DNA of 64,000 nucleotides, taken from assembly GCA_013399305.1 (NCBI GenBank), contig VXAI01000013.1, forward strand, positions 1,334,313 through 1,398,312, in the 5' to 3' direction. Below the pieces are notes generated by a model. The model saw only the letters and a program-made list of their open reading frames with translations, was not told the DNA's origin and ran no database searches. Position 1 is the first letter of the stretch. Every line of letters starts with the position of its first letter. Source of the stretch: Rostratula benghalensis. Taxonomy: Eukaryota; Chordata; Aves; Charadriiformes; Rostratulidae. A program made the translations under genes and the position numbers. This document shows positions 48,386-61,200 of this stretch, one piece after another.

Positions 48386-51332
48386 ATATGGCAAGAGTGG
48401 TAAGGTACATTATTTACCCTTTTTATTCAGCACTCATTTCAATGATACCACTATCTGTGCCTCAGAAGATACAAAGGACCATGCTCCAAAAGAACATAAC
48501 TACTGAAGACACCACCTTATGCCAACCCAAGTTCTCCAAAGAGCCTTGCAAATATGTTCCCTTACAAAGTGCTATCACTGAACATTAAGTAGGTGCCCTT
48601 GTTCAAACCAGAACCTGTTAACCTAGCAATGTGAATGTCCACTGAAATCAGAGACATTCCTCTCTTTCCACCAAATTTAGCTTGGGCTCACTGTGGCATC
48701 TAACCATCTTTTGCCTCAGCAAGAGATTAATGCCTTCATCTGTGTATTTCTTCAGTAATTAAAAGTCTAGATGAATGCCAAGTAATAAAATTATTTACCA
48801 GGAAAAGCCACAGGGAACATTTTATTTTTTTATGTTCTGTTTCTATTTAGTGCCAGAAAGAAAGGGACCTTGTAACAGAGAATGAAAATCAAGGAACATC
48901 TCAGGCACCACTCTAAATTGGATGTGAATTGATAGAATAAGAAGGGGATGCAGTCATGCAAATATTTAAACAGAGTGACTTGCCTTAATCTATAAGGAAC
49001 TCTATTCTCAGGTGTTTCAGTTCTTACCTCTAGATATTATCTCTATGTACTTTGTTAACTTGGAGCAACAGGAAAAAAAATCTGTCCCTTTGTTACAGAC
49101 AGAGGGTATTGACTAAAGCTGTCTGGAAGCAAAATAATTTTATTACATCACACCCAGAGGAGAGGAGCCTATTTTCCATAATTTTTTTAACCAACCACTG
49201 TTTAAAATTATTCTTGAGATGGTTTGTTTACTTCTCTTCTCCATCCAAAAAACCCACAGAGGTTTACTTATCAAAAAACAGTTTTCACTAAACAATTGAT
49301 AACAATCACAATTAAATTTAACCTGCAATTTGCAGTAGCTCAAGTTATGCCCCAAAGCTCTGTGGCATGTTCACTGCTGCTCCATCAAGTCTCATTCCTC
49401 ATCAAACCTTGAAGTTTTGCATTCCCCTCAGACTGCATTTTCCTTTCTATTTTTTAATGCTGTGAACACTTCCAACACTACAGAAGTAAATAATTTGTTC
49501 ATTAATCAGTTTCCTCTGAATACCGACTCTGTTTATTTCTCTTGTAACTTGCCAAGGCAGGGTTTTTTATTGTTGTTATTAAAATTCATTTACCTTGCAA
49601 AAAGTCAAAACAAGTATTGTTATTCCGTTTTCTGGTCTCATTCTTACATGATGGTACTTCTTGCTGAATAATATGAATGTAATATCCATAATGAAAATAT
49701 AAAGACAAATTAAGTGCAATTTGTTAAACATACGCAATATGGCAGCATCCTGCTGAAAACACTGCACAGATGTGGAAGCAATTTAATTGTCAATATGTTA
49801 TTTTCTCTGTAAAATAAGAGACCTGCTAAAATGCAAGACATACACAACACTTGAGGTTAGTTCTTTCCTTTCTATTTCACCTTCATGAACATCACATCCA
49901 TTAAGATAACGAATATGGGGCACAGACCAAACACGCTTACTCAACCCTTTCCTACTATGACTCTGTTTGATCACGGTGTTAAATTTATGTAATTAAAGTT
50001 ATAATGGTCTTCAGGTACATTAAAGAAAAAAAATCCTTTGTCTTTATTCACTAGTTACAATCTCATCAGAAATTCTTTTCCAAACCAAGTTATAATCTCA
50101 ATGGAAACATTCCTTTTCATTAAAGAACACATATGAAGTTCAGGAAGGATGCTCCTGTCAAAGTAAAAACACATTTGTACATTGAAGAATTTGGACTTTA
50201 AAGATGGGATCCCAAACACTACTGGCTTGTGACTTACCTAAGTGTTCTGAAAAGCAGGAGGGAAGGCATGCAAAGAACATGTCTACAGATTATTTTTATT
50301 CAGAGATGCTTTTAATGTAACATTCATGAGTATACAATACATAATGAAGATATACAAAAAAAAAATTGTCTTCTTATAGTACAGCAAGTATATTTTTTCA
50401 CAAAAAGGTAACATTCCTAGTTACATTATCAGATACAAGACCACCTTCCTCCAGAAAGTTGACTCATTTATGACTCCTTGTGAGTCCAGTTTAAAGTGGA
50501 TTTTGTGTTTTGTATTCTCACTGCCTCCAAAGTCCTGGAGGCAGTGACACAACCTCCAGCTCATGCAAAGACAGTGGTACAGTACCAGGTACTGAGTCAC
50601 TGCAACTTCCTGCCCTGATCCTATAGCTAAGCCTATGAATCTTCACTGCAAATGAAATCTGGATTCTTACTGTTTGCTAAATGGGATTAATTGGAGTAAT
50701 ATGGATGCTGGATTAGGATTAAAAAAAATTCACTTTTTACACATTGCAACTCAGGTTTGATTTTGTTGTGTGATAGCTACAATCAGGAAAATGCAGCCCT
50801 CTTTCCTAAATTCCAACACAGTATTATCAAATGTAAATGCGAACAGAAAAGTGCCTGAGCAAGGCATTCTTGAGAAAAAGACTTGTAATAGCTCAGCTCT
50901 ACAGATTTGTGTACATTAGCTGAAGTGTTATAGGGGCAGACCTTCTGCTGGTATTTCAGCTCCATTAACTTTCAATAGCACTATAACAAATTACATGAGC
51001 TCACAATGTGCCCCGTGATGTTTAATATCTGACAAGTGGAGAAAAGTGGATTAAAGGAAGATCAAAGACATACAGGCTCCAAACTCTCTGTATATATCAG
51101 TGTGATTTTAAGTTTAATTTTTTTTTGGTGGGTTTCATCCTTTATTTATTTTAAGCATCATATTCAAAGACAGTGAAACATTGCTTAACTGAGACTGGGG
51201 GTCAGTATGATCATCCAGTTATACTGTAACACAGTGTATTAAATAGTTTTCTGCTTTCTTTAAAAAACAAAAAAACCCCAAACATCTGTTTAAAAATGAA
51301 AAGATTTTATGTGTGTTAGTTTATCATACTAT
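48386..51332. other. AT-rich single-copy sequence
   Basis: No gene or dispersed repeat recognised. Confidence 0.55.
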
Positions 51333-51883
51333 TGTAATGGTTTTACCCCAGCCAGCAGCTAGTACGTAGGACCATGCAGCTGCTTGGTCAATTCTTCCCC
51401 TTCCACCTAGAAGGGTAGGAAGAAGAGGCGGGGAAAGGAAAAAAAGAAAATGAACTCATGGGTTGAGATAAAGACAGTTCAATAGAGTAATAATGGAAAA
51501 GTAAAATAACAATAATCATCATCGTCATTACAGAATACACAAGACAAAGTAATACAACACAAGTCACTCTCACCACCTGGTGAATTGGTTGCCCATCCCA
51601 CCGCAAAGAGTGATTGCGGATTCCCACCCCCCAGCCATCCTCATTTATATACTGTACCTATGGTATGGAATATTCTATGGCACAGAATATTCTGTTGGCC
51701 AGCTCATTCTGTCTATGCTCCCTGTCAGCTTCTATGGGAAGCTGAAGAAAATCCTTGACTAATATAAATGTCACCTCTCAACAACTAAAATAGAATGCAT
51801 TATCAACGTTCCTTTCATATCAAATCCGAAACACAGCAGCCACTAGAAAGAAAATTCACTCTATCCTAGCTAAAAACAGGATA
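51333..51883 (-). mobile_element. ERVL-type solo LTR (minus strand)
   Basis: On the minus strand the order is 'agctaggatagagtgaattt' (parallel to 'agctggaatagagttgattt' of the 52.4-kb LTR), then 'cagaatattctgtgccatag', TATATAAA (51644-51651 on the plus strand), 'gtctttatctcaacccatga', a C/T-rich U5, 'agcagctgcatggtcctacg', and a terminal 'ggggtaaaaccattaca'. Length is about 550 bases. No internal retroviral sequence adjoins and no matching 5-base target duplication is visible, so this is an old solo LTR. The left end in element orientation has probably lost its TG to mutation. Confidence 0.88.
51644..51651 (-). promoter_or_regulatory. TATA box of the 51.3-kb LTR
   Basis: TATATAAA on the minus strand, preceded by GTACAG. 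It would fire leftwards, away from the neighbouring LTR at 52.4 kb. Confidence 0.6.
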
Positions 51884-52390
51884 AGTACAGATAAAACATT
51901 TAACGTATTTATATTGTACTTGAAATGTTTTTTTCTACTTGAGGATTATATGTAAAAACTTCACCTATCAATTGCATAATATACATAGCTATTTCTAATA
52001 ATACAGTACTGATCCTTGTGTTGGTAGTTCAGATATCAGACTTGAACTACAAACTTTCACATATAGAAGGAACTAACACAGAATTAAAAAAAAAAAACCC
52101 AACAACAACAAAAAGCGTAGAATCACACAATGGAGAAACGTAGTTACAAAGAGAAAATATTTGTTAAGTTTAAATAATGCCTGCCGTTTCAAAGCCCTTT
52201 TCCCTCCAGAATCCCAAAAGCAGTACCTGACACCAGTAAATGCGACAGTTGGTCACAGGCCAAACGATGTTCACCTTTATCTAGATTTTTTTTTTGCTAC
52301 GATATTTCAGATTCAATAAACAGACAAGCAAGGAAACAAAAACAAAATAAACCCACACGGAAGTTATCTGAAGGCAAGCACAGTTTCTGG
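51884..52390. other. Spacer between two LTRs
   Basis: About 500 bases of AT-rich sequence including an A-rich run with CAACAACAACA near 52087-52112. No retroviral internal sequence is visible, and the LTRs point in opposite directions, so this is not a provirus. Confidence 0.6.
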
Positions 52391-52395
52391 TATGC

Positions 52396-52961
52396 TGTCA
52401 TGGTTCCAGCTGGAATAGAGTTGATTTTCTTACTGGTGCCTTGTACAGCGTTATGTTTTGGATTTGGCATGAAAATAGTACTGGTAAAACACTTTGGTGG
52501 TTGCTCAGCAGTCATGGCCTCTTCTGCTCCTCACACTGCCCTGCCAGTGAGCAGGCTGGGAGGACAAAAAAGTTGTGAGGGGACACAGCTGTCTCCAACT
52601 GACCAAGGGGCTAATCCATACCATATGACGTCCTGCTCAATATATAAAGCCAAGGAAAGAAGAAGGAAGGGAGCAGGATATTCAGAATTATGCTGTTATG
52701 TCTTCCCAAGTAACTGTAATGCCTGAAGGAGCCCTGCTTTCCTGGGAATGGCTGAACACCTGCCTGTTCATGGGATGCAGTGAATGAATTCCTTATTTTG
52801 CTTTGCTATCCTGCACATTCTTTTTGGTTTAGTTATTAAACTGCCTTTATCTCAACTCACAAGTTTTTCCTCACTTTTCCTATTCTCTTCCCCATCCCAC
52901 CATGAGGGAGTAAGCAAGCAGCTGCATGGTCCTAGCTGCCAGCTCAGGTTAAACTGTGACA
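52396..52961 (+). mobile_element. ERVL-type solo LTR (plus strand), nearly complete
   Basis: It begins TGTCATGGTTCCAGCTGG and ends AAACTGTGACA, so both TG...CA termini are intact over 566 bases. A CRE-like TGACGTC at 52626-52632 stands just before TATATAAA (52641-52648). ATTAAA at 52835-52840 may be the polyadenylation signal. It is followed by 'ctgcctttatctcaactcac' and the CTTCCCCATCCCACC block of U5. The flanks TATGC (52391-52395) and CACGC (52962-52966) match at three of five positions. Both differences are C/T, so this may be a decayed 5-bp target-site duplication. The internal genes are absent, presumably lost by LTR-LTR recombination. Confidence 0.92.
52626..52648 (+). promoter_or_regulatory. 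LTR core promoter: CRE-like site plus TATA box
   Basis: TGACGTC (one base short of the palindromic CREB/ATF site) lies 8 bases ahead of TATATAAA. Among the LTRs here this promoter is the best preserved. Activity is not shown by sequence. Confidence 0.55.
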
Positions 52962-52966
52962 CACGC

Positions 52967-55900
52967 CTTTATTCAAAATGTAGTGAGGTTGTAATAAAGC
53001 TGTCTCAGTCTTGATACTCTTTTTGATGAAACCAAGTACACATTGGAAACTGTATCCTTTCATGTTTCCTACTCTTTAAATTGCATGTAAATAACCCAAA
53101 ACTTCCCAAAAATGAACTGAAACTTAGAGTAGGAGATTTTTTAACTGAACCAAGTTATCAAGCTAGGTATTCAAGTGCACCTTTCTCATATGGCTGTCAT
53201 AGACAAAGTCTGTTCATAAGAGCTCTGTTTTCCAGGAAAGAGATGTCTGAAAATTTTCATTTGCTTGTAAATGACTTGAGACAGAAATGAGATTCTTCTC
53301 TGTATAGCCTTTATTGACAGAAATTTGTCAATATTAATTCATCATATCATTTATTGACAGCTACACGGAGTGTGTAAGATTGTCCTGCAATAGGTTTATC
53401 CTGGATTCTTCAAAGTATAGTAAGTGATTTTACCTCTTTCTAGCTCTCTCACCTTTGCCTCTGCACCAGCAAGTATTGCAGTCATTTTATTCCTGCTCCA
53501 CTGAGGAACAACCACCAACACAAAGGGCTGGATTGTGCCAAGATACACACCAAGCTCTTCACATTTAAGAACAAAGTCAGTGTTATGAACAACAACAAAC
53601 AACTATCCCTGCATTAAATGAGAAAGCTGCTGTGCAGTCATCTCATTACTACCGATTGACCGTAAAATAAAGGCCGAGCAGTTTAGTGACCCACTTATAT
53701 GAAATAAGATCATGCAAATCTTTTTTTTGTCTTCAAGTACTTTCATTCTGTTTGCATATTACTTGCTACATGTCCGAGTAATAAGAAAGCAGATTAGAAA
53801 AAACTTTTAGGACTTTTGTCACTGTAGAGAAAATTATTCATAGTAATTTATACACTTAGATTTCAAATTCATCAATGTGTTTCCCACACAAATTTTAGTA
53901 ATAGATTTGTAGTCCCTGTTCCAAGTTACACAAAGTCTGGTGGGAGAGTCTGAAGCCAAGGCCAAAGTATAAGGATCAGTGTATAAGGAAGTACTGGAAT
54001 GAGAGCCACGTGTGGAAAGAGTGAAGAATATGGTAGTGAGTAAAAAGAGTCAAAAATTGGTTCCAGTTTCTCCTTCTAGATTGTTTCCTCACTAAAATAG
54101 TAAATTAGTTATTAGATTATAATCACACATTTATAATAAAACTGGATCCCACAAAGGAAAAGAGGTAAACTGACTGAGTATAAAATAAAAGAAAAGTTGA
54201 CCCACTTTAAGTATAGTTAAGTGTGACCCTTAAATAATAGGGCAGGGGAGAGGTAAAGGGCCAAAACTCTAGAGCTGCAAAGAACACTGTTTTTCTAGTT
54301 GCATCTGGAATAAACTTGATTTGAATGATCTGTCTATTACAAGGTATGATTTTTGATTTTGACAAGATTCCTCACTATGTGATATTACTGGATGCCATGT
54401 TAATACTTTAAGATACAAAGGCTTAAACTCAGCAGTTTTCTAGGAAGCATATAGAAGGCTGGAGGAAAATCAGGATTAGATGATATCAGTAAGCAGAGAG
54501 ATTAGCTATGAGGAAACATTCGTAGCTGTTTATATTGAAGAAAAGGATGAGGGGTCATTTGTCTGAATAAAGCAACTATGGAAAAAAAAATAATTAGCAA
54601 GTCCAAACCACGTATTAACCATTTTTTTTCACTCCCCTGTGAATTAAGTCACTGTGCTGATGAGACTAGAATAATAGTTTTCAAATATATTCACTATACA
54701 TCAGCAGGACTCAGCTTTCATTTGAACTGGATGCAAATTGTCCTGTACTTGAATCCTCACTTTTAAAATAAATCTGCAGTAGAACTGCACACAAATCTGA
54801 ACTTTCAGAGATTCATATCTTCTATTGTTAACACAAGGTATTTTACAGTATAATTCATACATTTATATTGGGGGCAGAAAAGTCACTTATTAGGATATAC
54901 TTTGTATCGGAATGTGACAATTTAGTTAAAAACAATTAAGAAAAACTATATTTTATTGTATAGTGTCAATAATGAAATGGAATATTTTTCATTCTTTTCC
55001 ATTTTCCTGTCTTCTTTTGGCTCATCTCCTAAGAATCTCTGAAAAGATGGGTTTTTTATTTAGATGACCTACATTTCCACAATTATGTTTAGTAAAACTG
55101 ATGAAAATGTTCTTGGCCTGTTTTTTCCAAAAGAAAAAGGAGGTCTGGTATTTGAATATATATCCAAAAAATGTCTTTGGGAAACTGACAGTTTTGACAT
55201 TTATCAAAAGAAGAATCCATATGCCTTTATGCTGAAAAGGCCATTAAATACAGATCTTTATAGATCTGTAGATCTTTATAGATCTTTTAAAAAGGACACC
55301 AGTTTATCTACAGACCTCAGCACTGACTTTCTATAGGAAATATGCAGCATCTTAAACTAAATCTCTTATCAGCAAGATGACTTTCCATAAATGGAGGCAT
55401 TCAAAGCTAATTGCACTTCACAGATGTATTTTTAAATACGTTCCATGATTTGAGAAAATATTTCACCCTCCTTCTGAACTCCTACAATCATACAGCTTAC
55501 AAAATGTCCTGTAACATTTTCTTGTGAAGACATTACTGTGCTTACACATATGTACAGTTCCCAGCTGGAATACCGAGAACCCAAGATAGCAAACTTTTCA
55601 GACTACATCTAGTAATTACTTATTAGAAAAGAAAGGGAAGATAGAAGATTTACAGTTAGCTTTGGGAGAATTTGGACCTGCATGTAGTCCCAGTGCTTAT
55701 TTCTCACTGCTGAAATTTCCTTGTAGCTCTAATGATGGGACTTGGGCAGGAAAACCCAGAGGGACCACCAGGGACAGTCTCACTTGTGTCACTTCCATCC
55801 AGCCTTGCTGGGTGACAAACGACTAGTGAATTTCTGTGTCTTATATGTACAGGCTTTGAAAGTAAAAACAGTGATACTATTTGTGCTATCTAGATAGTGA

Positions 55901-57464
55901 AATCAGGGTCTTACTGAAGTTAACCCTTGTATGCCATCAATCAGACTCAATTAAGTTTGACGTCATTTTAGCAGACAGCGCAGACTCCAGGGAGATTAGT
56001 ATGAAGTTCTGCAGGAGCACCAGGAGGGCACATTACTGGCCACCAAAAAAACACATTTGCATATTCATTTAATTTTTTGCACCTGAACAGCTCCACTAAA
56101 CTGAGGAGGAGGGTGTATTGATATTTAAGAGCTTAAGTACATGTGTAAATATTTGCAGAACCTGTGTCCATAGACTTCACCTATCTCACCATTTCAAATG
56201 ATCACATCACACTTACCTGTTTTTCAGAATAGCCAACAAGGTACAGTAATCAAAATAAATTTATGACATGAATGATTTTTTAGAAGGAGTGTTAAAAATC
56301 TTTTAGAGCATAAAATGCATCTTACACAATGTCAAGTGTTGGTGGCTCTCTCACATTTCTCTAACTAAAATGGGCCCAATTCAAAATGTTGTTCAGAAAC
56401 TGTCTTCTGGACTGAGAATATGAATGCTAGGTTTAAGTCCAATGAGGATTAAATGTGATTTAATAATGGAAACACTGTCAGATCTTTAACGATAGCAGAG
56501 CTTCCAGGCACAGCAATAATACTAGCAACAGTTGTTTGCAGATGTTCTTGTCATTTTAATCATCCAGTTAACAGAATTAGCAATGATCCTCAGTAGTCTT
56601 TAGTATTCTGTTTGCAAACTGTTACATTATGAAAAGATGAGGGAGTCATGACAGTTTAATAGAAAAAAAATTAGGTCTTTTTAAAATTTATCACTTACAG
56701 TATTCAAATGTGGAGTGCTGGTAAAAGTATTAAAACTTTCATTTCAGGAACATTTCCCTTATACTTTTTTACTGCAATTTTTATCTAAAACAAAGGAAGA
56801 CTACTTGCCTTCTGTAGCTTTTACTGCTAGGCATTCTTTCACAGTAATACAGTGTGTAGCACATAACACCAGGTTATACATTGCAGCCATTGCCTTTAGT
56901 GTTATCAATTATGTATCAAGCAGATCTTAAAAGTTGTATTGATATCTAATTGAGGAATGAAAATAACCTCCACAGAGTTAAAGAACAGAGAAAACAATAT
57001 TCTCTTGTAAACCCAGATTTTGTTTCTTCGGTTGTTCCGTCTATTCTGCAACTTTGTCTAGACATTTTCTAGCTAGTTTTGTTCTAGATAGGATCAGGTA
57101 GTAAAGGATTCAGCTGCAACAGCTATGAAAGGCACACATAAGGTGCCAGCTGAGCATAGAAAGCCCCAATTATCACGGCTAAATTGCTGTCTGTCCCCAG
57201 GCAAGCTAGTTTTAAAACAGTGTTGGCATGTTTACACATGGTGCAGTCAAGCTGCTAGACTGAAACACAAACACATTAAAGTTGTGCTGCAAGTGAACAG
57301 AGAGATCATACACCCTGAGAATTATGGCCATACTTTCATGCTTCAAGACATCTTCTTAAATACTTATTACCTGTAAAACTGTGCCTGCAGTCCAGCCAAG
57401 AACCAGACTTCCTCTTGTATGAAGCACGGTGTAACCACAGAATAGGACTGGATGATCCTTGAGG
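52967..57464. other. AT-rich single-copy sequence
   Basis: No confident gene. A minus-strand open frame at 53396-53602 is somewhat protein-like (see findings). An 18-bp tandem repeat lies at 55252-55287. The rest is unremarkable. Confidence 0.5.
55252..55287 (+). repeat. Two 18-bp tandem units built of AGATCT
   Basis: AGATCTTTATAGATCTGT (55252-55269) is followed directly by AGATCTTTATAGATCTTT (55270-55287), with 17 of 18 positions equal. Each unit contains two AGATCT palindromes 10 bases apart, so the array can also fold back on itself. Confidence 0.95.
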
Positions 57465-58215
57465 CAGGATTTAACAAAATTTCTAAGTTTGCACATGATA
57501 CTAAGATCATTTTTGTCAGGTGGCAATAACAAGGCACTCCTGAAGGAAATCACAAAGGTGAGTGGGCAATCAGATGATCTTCACTGTAGATGAATATAAG
57601 ATAATAATACATCAAGGGAAAAATAATTAAAACAGAATTAATGAATTAATTCAGAAAAGAAATTTTGGGTTCATTAACAGCTCACTGAAATAATCAGTTT
57701 GGTATACAACGGCAGCCAAAATAAAGCCAACGAGGTATTGGGAAGAACATTAAGAACACAACAAATGTATCATTTTGGTGCCTCAAACCTGAGACATGCC
57801 CGTATCCCGAATAGTGCATGTTGCTCTGGTCTCTCCTTGTCAAGGAGATAGAAGCAGCAGAGACCAGCTGAAATGCTAAAAGCAATAAAGCACCTGCCCT
57901 ACAAGGAGAGACTAAAAAGCCTGAGACTCTTCAATTTGGAGAGCAAAGAGTTAAGAGGTATGATCACAATTTACAAAACTCAAGGTGGGAGTGACTAAGA
58001 CAAATACCAAACCAAATTCATTAAATTCCTCAGTAGGAGCTCAATTTTGAACAGATAAAAGAGTATTTCTTTGTACAGAATGTAAGTCAGATTTCTCTCC
58101 AGATGTAGTGAATTTCTGGAATGTGCTGCCAAAGGAGGTTTTCAAAGCAGACGGCATCAGCAGGTTTGGGAAGGGATTAAAAAAAATTCATGGGCAGTAA
58201 TTCATAAATTCATAT
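57465..58215 (+). mobile_element. Ancient CR1/L3-type LINE, about 0.75 kb, decayed
   Basis: Blocks in the correct order match the C-terminal reverse-transcriptase region of old amniote CR1 elements: 'aagtttgcacatgatactaa' (after the catalytic region), 'aaattttgggttcattaaca', 'ggcagccaaaataaagccaa' with 'cgaggtattgggaagaacat', 'caaggagagactaaaaagcc' with 'tcaatttggagagcaaagag', 'aagagtatttctttgtacag', then 'tggaatgtgctgccaaagga'. Many indels and stops interrupt the frame. It is clearly older than the bird-type CR1 copies, and no 3' UTR tail is recognisable. Confidence 0.8.
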
Positions 58216-61200
58216 GGGTAAGGAATAGTAAAGGGTGTATCCTCTTCCATCTCTAACAAAAGAGCGGTAGGTGTCAAAGCATCTACACTGAGAACAGACC
58301 ACAGAAAGTGGTGAGACTGCTGCTCTTCCTAAATTGCTTGTCCTGTTGCTTCTACTTTTTTTCCCTATATCTAGAAGCACTGCAATCACTATAATATGCA
58401 GCACATACAAAGCTAGCTTCCAGTCCCAGCCCCAGCCCCAAAAATATACAGTTCCCAAACCAAGGACTATCAGATGAAATTGGTAATAGCAAATTGAAGA
58501 CCAGATTGATTAGGTGGTTATTTTTAGTATTCTTAGACATGGTTGGAGCCACAACTTCCTGATACCTCTTAACTGAGCCATTTCTTAGGCTCCCAGTTTC
58601 AGTACCATATCCTGCTATACTACAGTTCTGTTTTCCACAGTGCCCTTCCATTTACATACATCTGTCCCCGTGTTTTGAAGCAACAGCCTTTACACTGAGA
58701 CCTCAGTAGGTTGCATGCACAACCTTTGTCTTTCATCCAATCCAAAGATCAATACTAATCACCTCTTTTTTTCTACAAAAGTTCTTGGTTTTTTCCTTTA
58801 GAACGAGTATAGCAACAGAAGTCAGACAAGAGCTCCAAAGTTTTTCAGTTTTCTTTCTAATAACTTCCCTGCTTGGTTAGTTCAAGACCTCTATCCTGAA
58901 TAACAATAGCCACTTCATTTATGGTTCTTCAGATTATACCTTTATACAGCAGTTATTTTGGGGGAAAGAAATTTAACAACAGAACTGGAGAAGATCAAGC
59001 TCTTAATTTCCAAACTTGTTTCAATTATGTCTCACCTCAATGTTGGTGCTCCAAACAGAATGCTTCAACAAACATTTATACCCCAACCACTACTGGGAAA
59101 TCAGGGAAAGGTATAGCTACACGCAAATGAAGGATGATACTAGTATTCTGTTGTGTCTTATGGAGCAGGCTAGCTTGGGATTTGTCTTGTACAGAAAAAA
59201 AACCCATATACATCTCAGCAGAAATTTCCAGCAGAAATTGGAATTAGCTCATTAAGCAACATTTTGTTTATATGAGAACTAATACATCCTAATTCCTCCT
59301 GGTTGGAGACTGCAGTAGCATTGTGCAGGGACTTACTGTTCCTGTATAAAGCAGTGATGTGAAGGTTCTCATCCAACGGGGTAATAAAACTTACCTCAGG
59401 CATTGCCCATCATTAGTCTTTGCTAGAATTATCCTAGTGTGCATTGTTAATTGTGGAAAAAAAAAAAACCAAAAAAACCCCACAACTTTCATAGGTCTTT
59501 TGTTTCAAATTTGCAAGGCTGATTCATTTAAATTCTGACTCTGCACCTTCAACCTACCACTGGATTGCAATTTAAGCCCTACACGGTTAAAATCTTTGAC
59601 AAGGTTCGATTGCAGCTGCATATATAAACTCTTTGATTTTTCTGGGATTTCTCATGTGCTTAAATCCTTTTTTGAAGTGAAGCTTTAGCCTATTAGAAAA
59701 GTCAACTATCTGAAGCTTTGAACTTTTGAAAAAAAACTCTGTAATCTCTTTATGTTGTTATACACTTGATCTGATAGAAGATTTACAAAGGAAAAGTGTG
59801 TATCCTACATTACACTGGAAGAAAATCTATGTTTTTTGCTATCCCCTCCAAAAAGTAGAGCAGAAAGAGGGACTCTTTACAACATTTTCAAGCCATACCA
59901 GGAGAGCTTTGGACCAATGTGATAAAATTAGCTTGAAAACTGGCAGAAGTTGAATTATTTGAACTCTACTGTTATATACATACTTGGCTAACTATCAGAA
60001 GTACATTATGTACTCACAAAAGGTATTTTTCTTTCTCGTTTCTGCTTTGATACAGCAACTCAGGCAACCTACCACTATTTCATTATTTGAAATACATATT
60101 CTGAAGGCCACTGTAACCATTTGTTGAAACTAAATGGGAGAGGAAAGTATTGTAAGTAGTCATTAGCTTACTATGTTAGTTAGCTTATATATACATTATA
60201 TTAGTAGTGTATTTCCTAGGCATAACTAAAGAGAGAAACCATGCATTTGACAGCACATCTGTAGCACAAAGATAACATGCTCTTCATCAGTCAGTGTTCT
60301 TAGCAGGCAGGAGAGCAAAACATGCTGAAAGAGCGGCCTCTTCATTGTCCTAATTTTAGCTGGCATCTTGCACTGGCTAAAATATAGGCATATTGTTACT
60401 TCCTTCAAGGCAGCTAGCACTCTATATTTCTTTCCTTCAACTTATGCATTTTGGGCAAACAAGTAAAGAGTTCTTGAAGACTTTTCGTACCTCTAAGTAG
60501 TTCACATTCATGCTTCAAAGTGTGATTGCTACTTTTATTTCTCTCTTCTGGGCGGTGTGTTTCACCCCTGAGCACAGGTGAATGCTGCAGAAAGCAGGGA
60601 AGCAAAATCTTCACTGGCACTGGATTTTTTCATGACCTCTTCAACCATTCTTCAATTGCCTTTAAAAAGACAGAGGGAATAATTTACTCTTATATAGAGG
60701 CTTTTTACTTCCTCTTAGCCTACCTATAAACAATTTCACACCAACTCCTTCTGATTTCCTCGTTTCAATTTCACCTGTGCCAATATCCTTGCTATCACTG
60801 CTGTAGTCATGCCAACAACAGAGCACCCAAGAAATCAGGTTTTTTTATTATTTACTATATTCAAGGGATTTTTTTTCTCTAAGTCTGTGTGTTTTATTAT
60901 AATTTCTGAATCTTTAGAATATACTTGGATAACATAACCAAGTGGTTCTGTGGACACACAAAAGCGGGAATTCCCTCTGTATCAGGAACTTACAGAAACA
61001 ATATAGAATGCCATTAACACTAGATCTCTTCATCTTCTATTAGCAGAAAAGCATAAGAAGCCATGCTCCTTAAGAAGTAAAAGAGGATCCTTTAGAATAA
61101 ACTTGTGATTAATCATATTTTCTTCAATTTTCTAGGATTCTTTGCAGTCCTAACTTCCTTCTGAGATGAATTAAGTAGTACTCACCATAGATGATACAGG

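Noticed and set aside
51333..52961. Full endogenous retrovirus bounded by two LTRs
   Set aside because: The LTRs are in opposite orientation, differ in sequence and enclose only 0.5 kb with no retroviral coding region.
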